Of a stretch of 10,661 bases of DNA, positions 1 through 4,754 are shown piece by piece. Under the pieces are notes generated by a model that worked only from the letters and a program-made list of their open reading frames with translations, had not been told where the DNA came from and made no database searches. The position numbers and the translations under genes were made by a program. Source of the DNA: JARDZI01 sp041639705 (GTDB lineage: Bacteria; Bacillota; Clostridia; Clostridiales; Caloramatoraceae); assembly GCA_041639705.1 (NCBI GenBank), contig JBEQBT010000105.1, positions 1-10,661 on the forward strand, read 5' to 3'. How positions within the stretch are numbered: the stretch's first letter is position 1; every line of letters starts with the position of its first letter.

Positions 1-55
1 ACAAGTGACAAATTTTAAATTTGCCACTTGTCACTTGTCACGAGCCTGGCACCAT
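1..55. repeat. Palindromic intergenic repeat abutting the plsY 3' end
   Basis: Positions 1-31 form a near-perfect palindrome: 1-15 pair with 17-31 around T16, with one mismatch (A8 opposite C24). In RNA from the minus strand this mismatch becomes a G-U pair, so the hairpin is fully paired in the plsY transcript. It is followed by two tandem copies of CACTTGT (25-31, 32-38) and then GAGCCTGGCACC up to the plsY stop. The layout suggests a dispersed REP-like repeat that may also end or protect the plsY mRNA. It lacks a clear T-tail for a classical terminator and may extend beyond the window edge. Confidence 0.6.
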
Positions 56-56
56 T

Positions 57-668
57 TTATTTTTTCCGTGCTACCTGCCGTAAACCTACCTCTTCCCCTG
101 CTAACATTCTTTTAATGTTAATTGTATGCTTATAGTAACCAATAAAGCATAATAAAGTAACAATAATAATACAGGATAATTGGTATTTATAAAAAAAAGT
201 TAGTATAGGGAATAGAGTGTACATTGCAAGTGAACCTAATGCAATGTAGTCGGTAATTATAGTAATAATAACTAAAGCCAGTATTATAATTATCACAATT
301 TTTATATTAATTGCAAGACTAATACCGATTAATGAAGCGGTACCCTTGCCGCCTTTAAAACTAAGAAAAATAGGAAATATATGACCAATTACAACAAATG
401 CACCAGCTGTGAAAAGCAAAGCAGGATGACTAGGAAAGAGTTTTCCTACTATTATAACAGCAGCAGTACCTTTTAAAATATCAAAAATAGCTGTAATTAT
501 ACCATACTTCCACCCAAGTACCCTTGTAACATTAGAAGCACCAGCATTGTTACTACCAAGAAGTCGAATATCAATATTTTGTTTAAGTTTACCAATAATA
601 TATGCAGTTTGAAAGCAGCCAAATAAATATCCAATTAAAGAAGCTAAGAAATACTGTAATATATTCAA
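57..668 (-). CDS. plsY: Glycerol-3-phosphate acyltransferase PlsY (acyl-phosphate dependent)
   Basis: This integral membrane enzyme transfers an acyl group from acyl-phosphate to glycerol-3-phosphate, making lysophosphatidic acid, the first committed step of phospholipid synthesis. The 203-residue length is normal for the family. All family signatures are visible: the GSNNAGASN loop (residues 38-46), DILKG (63-67), GHIFPIF (95-101) followed by the glycine-rich FKGGKGTA loop (104-111), and the C-terminal HTINIKRMLAGEE motif (181-193). The rest is strongly hydrophobic with about five to seven membrane segments. The start is TTG (666-668), supported by an AAGGGGG ribosome binding site (676-682 on the minus strand) at 7-nt spacing; no better start is nearby. 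It is transcribed divergently from cwlD and appears monocistronic within the window. Its usual partner plsX is not seen. Confidence 0.95.
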   Translation of the reverse strand: MNILQYFLASLIGYLFGCFQTAYIIGKLKQNIDIRLLGSNNAGASNVTRVLGWKYGIITAIFDILKGTAAVIIVGKLFPSHPALLFTAGAFVVIGHIFPIFLSFKGGKGTASLIGISLAINIKIVIIIILALVIITIITDYIALGSLAMYTLFPILTFFYKYQLSCIIIVTLLCFIGYYKHTINIKRMLAGEEVGLRQVARKK

Positions 669-675
669 AAGTATA

Positions 676-699
676 CCCCCTTGCTTTTTATATATTATA
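676..699 (-). promoter_or_regulatory. plsY -10 element and ribosome binding site
   Basis: On the minus strand a perfect TATAAT lies at 694-699 and the AAGGGGG ribosome binding site at 676-682. The hexamer 17 nt upstream of the -10 is a poor match to TTGACA, so the assignment rests mainly on the -10 and its position. The implied 5' leader is very short. Confidence 0.4.
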
Positions 700-888
700 T
701 CAAATATTAGGAACTGTTTATACTTTAATTTACATCTATTGATAATAATAAATCATTCCATTAGCAATAGAGTTTACTTTTATAATTTCCATAATTATAA
801 TTCAACATTGTCAATTATAATCCTTTTTTTGGTTTAACAAGTAAATTTTCTTTAAAAATTCCTCAAATTAAAATGCAATTATATATTC

Positions 889-917
889 TCATATTGAAAA
901 TGCTTTTAACATAGAAT
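889..917 (+). promoter_or_regulatory. Sigma-E-like (mother-cell sporulation) promoter of cwlD
   Basis: TCATATT (889-895), a 14-nt spacer and CATAGAAT (910-917) match the published Bacillus sigma-E consensus (KMATATT, 14-15 nt, CATACAHT) at all -35 positions and 7 of 8 -10 positions. Transcription would start about 20 nt before the ribosome binding site AAGGAG (934-939). B. subtilis cwlD is known to be transcribed by sigma-E, which fits. An overlapping vegetative-type reading (TTGAAA 894-899, 17 nt, TATTAA 917-922) has a weaker -10. Confidence 0.65.
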
Positions 918-946
918 ATTAATGACATTTATTAAGGAGTGATGTT

Positions 947-1645
947 GTGAATACACAAATAAGGAAGATAATTATTGTTGCTCTAATTGCAGTTTTGGTG
1001 GTTATATTTGATTTTACCTATATTCATGTTTTTGTAAATCATAGATATACAAATGGGAATAGGGTAATTATAATTGACCCAGGTCATGGGGGAATTGACG
1101 GAGGTGCTATTGGAAAAAGTGGAACTATCGAAAAAAATATAAATCTAGAAATTGCCAAAAAGCTTAAGGGATATATTGAATCCGGTGGAGACACATGTAT
1201 TATGATAAGAGAAGTGGATGAGGGTCTTTATAGTGAATATGGTACCATAAGAAATAAAAAAAATGAGGATTTAAAGAATAGAAAGGATATTATAAAACAA
1301 TATAATGCAGATATGTTTATAAGTGTTCATTTAAACAGCTTTCCTCAGTCACAATACTATGGAGCCCAGGTGTTTTATCCAAAGAACAGTGATGATAGTA
1401 AGCTTCTGGCAAAAAAAGTACAGGAGGAGCTTATAGGTATATTAAATAGAGGAAATAAAAGAGTAGAAAAGGAAAGTAACAGTTACTATTTATTGAGGGA
1501 TAATCCTATTCCCTCCATATTAATAGAATGTGGGTTTTTATCAAACCCCGAGGAGGAAAGACTCCTAAATGACAGTGAATATCAGAATAAAATAGCGTGG
1601 GCAGCCTATAAGGGTATAATAAGATACTTTACAGAACCAAAGTAA
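947..1645 (+). CDS. cwlD: N-acetylmuramoyl-L-alanine amidase, CwlD-like (spore cortex)
   Basis: This is an Amidase_3-family zinc amidase. CwlD cleaves the peptide side chain from muramic acid during spore cortex synthesis, allowing muramic-delta-lactam formation, the mark later read by germination lytic enzymes. The 232-residue length is close to B. subtilis CwlD. An N-terminal membrane anchor or signal segment (about residues 6-28) precedes the catalytic domain. Zinc ligands His47 (DPGHGG), Glu62 and His128 (SVHLN) and the catalytic Glu194 (ECGFLSN) are all present. There is no cell-wall-binding repeat, which fits CwlD rather than a vegetative autolysin. The start is GTG at 947, 7 nt after AAGGAG; the nearby ATG at 942 reads into a stop after two codons. 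A sigma-E-like promoter precedes the gene and a terminator follows it, so it looks monocistronic. Confidence 0.88.
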   Translation: MNTQIRKIIIVALIAVLVVIFDFTYIHVFVNHRYTNGNRVIIIDPGHGGIDGGAIGKSGTIEKNINLEIAKKLKGYIESGGDTCIMIREVDEGLYSEYGTIRNKKNEDLKNRKDIIKQYNADMFISVHLNSFPQSQYYGAQVFYPKNSDDSKLLAKKVQEELIGILNRGNKRVEKESNSYYLLRDNPIPSILIECGFLSNPEEERLLNDSEYQNKIAWAAYKGIIRYFTEPK

Positions 1646-1660
1646 TCTATGAAGTGAAAT

Positions 1661-1698
1661 AAAGGACCGAGCCTCGTAATAAAGCGCAAGGTCCTTTT
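1661..1698 (+). terminator. Intrinsic terminator after cwlD
   Basis: AAAGGACC (1661-1668) pairs perfectly with GGTCCTTT (1690-1697) across a 21-nt loop. The run of Ts is short (four Ts, 1695-1698, partly in the stem). It sits 16 nt after the cwlD stop. Confidence 0.6.
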
Positions 1699-1702
1699 GA
1701 GT

Positions 1703-1907
1703 TAGTGAAGAAAATAGGAATAATGCGTCGCAATGAATGCAACATCATGATAGAACTGTAGTAGTCAATGCCCACATCGACAGGGTGTCAGCGATGTAGA
1801 TGATACCATCATTATTAGCAAGGATAATGTAAGCAGTAAATACCCCAAGCCGATGTGGGCATCGGCCACTACTGACATTTGCATGGTTACAACGCATTAC
1901 CTCACTA
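1703..1907. repeat. ~200-bp imperfect inverted-repeat element, copy 1 (MITE-like or structured RNA)
   Basis: This element fills most of the gene-free stretch 1646-2049. The core arms are 1758-1779 and 1851-1872: 22 nt each, 19 of 22 complementary, including the perfectly paired ATGCCCACATCG. Outer arms pair in the same order: ATGCAA 1737-1742 with TTGCAT 1879-1884, AATGCGT 1722-1728 with ACGCATT 1892-1898, and about 1703-1710 with 1900-1907. Inside are small hairpins such as CATTAT 1810-1815 with ATAATG 1824-1829. No open reading frame is apparent. The left arm from 1713 recurs at 10542-10661. It lies between the cwlD terminator and the promoter of the next operon. It could be a transposase-less mobile element or a long hairpin RNA; I do not recognise it as a named family. 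Confidence 0.7.
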
Positions 1908-1987
1908 TTATGCAGCATCTTGAAGTGGATTACTCGGAATGATTTAGCAAATTTTGGGGAGATTAATCATATGTAGTATAGCTAGAA

Positions 1988-2016
1988 TTGAAAAGTCTAA
2001 TGTTTTTTTACATAAC
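1988..2016 (+). promoter_or_regulatory. Candidate vegetative promoter of the AmmeMemoRadiSam operon
   Basis: TTGAAA (1988-1993, 5 of 6) and CATAAC (2011-2016, 4 of 6) are separated by 17 nt, ending 18 nt before the AAGGAG ribosome binding site (2035-2040). In AT-rich DNA this is only suggestive. Confidence 0.35.
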
Positions 2017-2049
2017 AAATGGTAAAATTCAATTAAGGAGAATGATAAA

Positions 2050-3453
2050 ATGGGTAGGATAACAGGATATTTTGTAATGCCACATCCACCTATTATAATT
2101 CCTGAGGTGGGGAAGAGTGAGGAGAAAAGGGCTGAGGCTACTGTTGAAGCATGTAAGAAGGTGGCTGAAGAAATAAAAGGGTTAAAACCTGAAGTAATTA
2201 TTATAATAACTCCCCATGGACCTTTATTTAGGGATGCAATAGCAATAACTGACATGCCTTCAATACATGGTGATATGGGGAAGTTTGGTGTTCCAGAAAT
2301 TCAGTTTAATATAGAAATAGACATGGAATTAAACAATAAGATATTTAAAAGCTCAAGGGAAGAGGAAATTATGACTGTTCCTATAACCCAAAATTCTTTA
2401 AGAGAATACAACATATCAAGTGAATTGGACCATGGAGCTATGGTACCTCTTTATTTTGTAAACAATGAATACAAGAATTATAAGCTTGTACATATAAGCT
2501 ATGGTATGTTGTCCAAAATTGATTTATACAGGTTTGGAATGATAATAAAAAAAGGTGTAGAGAAAAATGGGGGAAGTGCAGTAATTATAGCAAGTGGTGA
2601 TTTATCCCACAAGTTAAACCATGATGGTCCATATAAATATAATCCACATGGAAAGGAATTTGACAAGCAAATTACTAGCCTTTTAACGGAGGGAGATGTG
2701 GAAGGAATATTTAATATGGATAAAAAGCTAATAGATGCTGCTGGAGAATGCGGACTGAGGTCATTCTACATTATGCTTGGGGCAATGGATGGCTTTGATG
2801 TAAAGGGTAGACTTTTATCCTATGAAGGACCATTTGGAGTTGGATATGGAGTGATGAGCTTTAGTTTTAAAGAAGCTGAAAATAGGAATTTCCTTAAAAG
2901 TTTAACTGAAGGCAGGGATAAAGAAAGAGATATTAGGAGGCAGAATGAAGATTTATTAATAAGATTGGCAAGGGAAAGTCTCGAACACTATGTAAAAGAA
3001 GGAGAGCATATAAAAGTACCAGCCTACGTAACTGAGGATATATTAAATCAAAGCAGGGGAGCTTTTGTATCCTTAAAAGTGGATGGAGAACTGAGAGGAT
3101 GCATAGGTACTATATTTCCTGCAACAGAAAACTTGGCACAGGAGATAATAAGGAATGCAGTTGAAGCTGGAGAAAAGGATCCTAGGTTCTATCCTGTAGA
3201 AGAGGAGGAGCTTAAGGATATTGAATACTCTGTAGATGTATTAATGCCTCCAAGGAAGGCTTCAAAAGATGAACTGGACCCTAAAAGGTTTGGAGTAATT
3301 GTAAGAAAGGGTTCAAAAGCAGGATTGCTTCTCCCTGACCTAGAAGGAGTAGATGGGGTTGATGAACAGCTTGAGATTGCATTAAAGAAAGCAGGAATAG
3401 GTGTAAATGAGGATTATTCTATAGAAAAATTTGAAGTAATAAGGCACAGGTGA
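2050..3453 (+). CDS. AmmeMemoRadiSam fusion protein: Memo/LigB-like domain + AMMECR1 domain
   Basis: This 467-residue protein joins systems A and B of the AmmeMemoRadiSam trio. Residues ~1-275 form a Memo/class III extradiol dioxygenase-like (LigB fold) domain. His12 (MPHPP) and His56 (TPHGP) sit at the usual metal-ligand positions; further motifs are LDHG (126-129), SGDLSH (182-187) and GECG (232-235), where LigB has Glu and Memo has Cys as third ligand. Residues ~295-467 form an AMMECR1 domain with the hallmark LRGCIG (348-353) and the DPRF segment (377-380). The linker (~275-300) is charged and probably helical. The ATG start has AAGGAG 9 nt upstream. The radical SAM gene begins 4 nt after the stop, so the two are surely co-transcribed and likely coupled. 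The metal-dependent chemistry and substrate are unknown; calling it a dioxygenase would be over-reading. Confidence 0.9.
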   Translation: MGRITGYFVMPHPPIIIPEVGKSEEKRAEATVEACKKVAEEIKGLKPEVIIIITPHGPLFRDAIAITDMPSIHGDMGKFGVPEIQFNIEIDMELNNKIFKSSREEEIMTVPITQNSLREYNISSELDHGAMVPLYFVNNEYKNYKLVHISYGMLSKIDLYRFGMIIKKGVEKNGGSAVIIASGDLSHKLNHDGPYKYNPHGKEFDKQITSLLTEGDVEGIFNMDKKLIDAAGECGLRSFYIMLGAMDGFDVKGRLLSYEGPFGVGYGVMSFSFKEAENRNFLKSLTEGRDKERDIRRQNEDLLIRLARESLEHYVKEGEHIKVPAYVTEDILNQSRGAFVSLKVDGELRGCIGTIFPATENLAQEIIRNAVEAGEKDPRFYPVEEEELKDIEYSVDVLMPPRKASKDELDPKRFGVIVRKGSKAGLLLPDLEGVDGVDEQLEIALKKAGIGVNEDYSIEKFEVIRHR

Positions 3454-3457
3454 TTTT

Positions 3458-4447
3458 ATGGAGAAAGAAGCAAAGTTTAATAGTAAAGATGATAATGGAT
3501 TAATTACTTGTGAGTTGTGTCCACATGGATGTCATATTAGTGAGGGAAAGTATGGAATATGTGGAACAAGAAAGGTAAGCATGGGAGAGCTTAAAGCAAT
3601 TAATTATGGAGAAATAAGCTCTCTTGCCATGGACCCAATAGAAAAGAAACCATTATATCATTACAAGCCTGGAAGTCATATTCTATCTGTTGGAAGCTAT
3701 GGGTGCAACTTTAAATGTGGATTCTGCCAGAATTACCATATTTCCATGGAAAAACCAATGACTGAGTTTATGGAACCTGAAGAGCTGATAAACTTAGGGA
3801 TAAAAGCAAAGAGTGAAGGAAACATAGGTATAGCATTCACCTACAATGAGCCTTCAATTTGGTATGAATATGTTTATGATGTTGGAAAGCTGGCAAAGGA
3901 AAATAATTTGGACATAGCGCTTGTAACAAATGGATTTATAAGTCTGGAACCATTAATGGAATTATTGCCACTGGTTAAAGCAATGAACATAGACCTTAAA
4001 GCATATAATACTGAATTTTATAAAAAGGTATGCGGCGGTAATTTAGAGGATGTAAAAAAAGTAATTGAGGCTGCAAATAGGAAATGTCATGTGGAAGTAA
4101 CAACACTTTTAGTTAATGGACATAATGATTCAATTGAAGAAATAGAAGATCTTTCTAGGTGGTTGTCATCAATTAATAAAAATATGCCTATCCATCTTTC
4201 AAGATATTATCCATCATATCAATTTAACGCACCTGCAACACCTGTGGCAACAGTATTGAATTGTGTGGAAGTTTCAAGGAAGTATTTAAACTATGTATAT
4301 CCAGGTAACCTATCAGGTTGAGATTCAAATACCTATTGTCCTGTATGTGGGAATATGGTGATTAGTAGGGAAGGGTATAGCACAAAAGTATTAATTGATG
4401 AAAATAAATGTTCAAAGTGTGAAACTCAATTAAATATTGTTTTATAA
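3458..4447 (+). CDS. AmmeMemoRadiSam radical SAM enzyme, probable selenoprotein with in-frame UGA
   Basis: This radical SAM enzyme is related to pyruvate formate-lyase activating enzymes. An N-terminal cysteine module (C18xxC21xxxC25, C35GTR) precedes the cluster motif CxxxCxxC (C83, C87, C90), which binds the [4Fe-4S] cluster that cleaves S-adenosylmethionine. The first in-frame stop is TGA at 4319-4321, after residue 287 (YPGNLSG). The same frame then continues for 41 codons to TAA 4445-4447 and encodes the zinc-ribbon tail usual in the family, beginning NTYCPVCG, with CxxC pairs at 294-297 and 318-321. Full length would be 329 residues with Sec at 288. A SECIS-like hairpin follows the TGA, and the terminator stem lies 23 nt after the TAA. 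The start is ATG 3458 with a weak AGGTGA site overlapping the upstream stop, suggesting translational coupling. If the TGA is a true stop, the gene ends at 4321 and lacks the tail. Confidence 0.85.
4319..4321 (+). other. In-frame TGA, candidate selenocysteine codon
   Basis: The TGA lies between the last conserved strand of the radical SAM domain (YVYPGNLSG) and a well-formed in-frame zinc-ribbon tail. It is either a Sec codon, a read-through stop or a recent nonsense mutation. The intact downstream frame and the adjacent hairpin favour Sec. Confidence 0.6.
4331..4359 (+). promoter_or_regulatory. SECIS-like hairpin downstream of the in-frame TGA
   Basis: ACC-TATT (4331-4337) pairs with AATA (4352-4355) and GGT (4357-4359), with T4356 bulged. 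After a bulged G4338, TCC (4339-4341) pairs with GGG (4349-4351), one pair being G-U. The 7-nt loop TGTATGT (4342-4348) starts 20 nt after the TGA and has G as its second base. Both fit the described bacterial SECIS pattern: apical loop about 16-37 nt after the UGA, with a G in the first two loop positions. Folding was done by eye. Confidence 0.5.
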
Positions 4448-4470
4448 AAAAACTAAAAAGCTTATATAAG

Positions 4471-4508
4471 GAGTAAGGATTTGAATTCACACAGACCTTA
4501 CTCTTTTT
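4471..4508 (+). terminator. Intrinsic terminator of the AmmeMemoRadiSam operon
   Basis: GAGTAAGG (4471-4478) pairs perfectly with CCTTACTC (4496-4503) over a 17-nt loop, followed directly by TTTTT (4504-4508). It lies 23 nt after the TAA of the extended radical SAM frame but about 150 nt after the TGA, which supports the longer gene. Confidence 0.85.
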
Positions 4509-4626
4509 CTATATACTTGTTGATTACTTTGAGTTTAAAACCATTTTAGTAACATTGTTAGAATTGAAATAGTTTAATTATATGAAGCAGTCAAATACTA
4601 TTATTTCCACATATAAAAATATTACA

Positions 4627-4702
4627 TTGAAGATATGTAAAGTTAATATTAAAATAGTGTTATGATAGAAATGTATTTAAGAAATTAAATTTCTGATATA
4701 AT
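4627..4702 (+). promoter_or_regulatory. Candidate promoters of the helicase operon
   Basis: Two candidates lie in the gene-free stretch 4448-4754, whose only other recognisable content is the preceding terminator. One is TTGAAG (4627-4632), 17 nt, TAAAAT (4650-4655). The other is an extended -10, TGATATAAT (4694-4702), with a poor -35. The second is nearer the ATG, leaving a leader of about 45 nt. Both are sigma-A type by eye. Confidence 0.4.
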
Positions 4703-4754
4703 ATACTTCTTTAATAGAAATACATATTTGAAATAAATAAAAGGTGGGAAAACA

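Noticed and set aside
793..821. 9-bp direct repeat AATTATAAT (793-801 and 813-821) as an operator
   Set aside because: Such low-complexity repeats are expected by chance in this very AT-rich intergenic region.
1741..1872. A known riboswitch or T-box upstream of the Memo/AMMECR1 gene
   Set aside because: No T-box or familiar riboswitch core was recognised; the element recurs elsewhere after an unrelated gene, and no terminator or anti-terminator arrangement is seen near the start codon.
4322..4447. The frame after the radical SAM TGA as a separate small zinc-ribbon gene
   Set aside because: It has no ribosome binding site or good start codon near its beginning, and its residues continue the family's normal C-terminus in the same frame.
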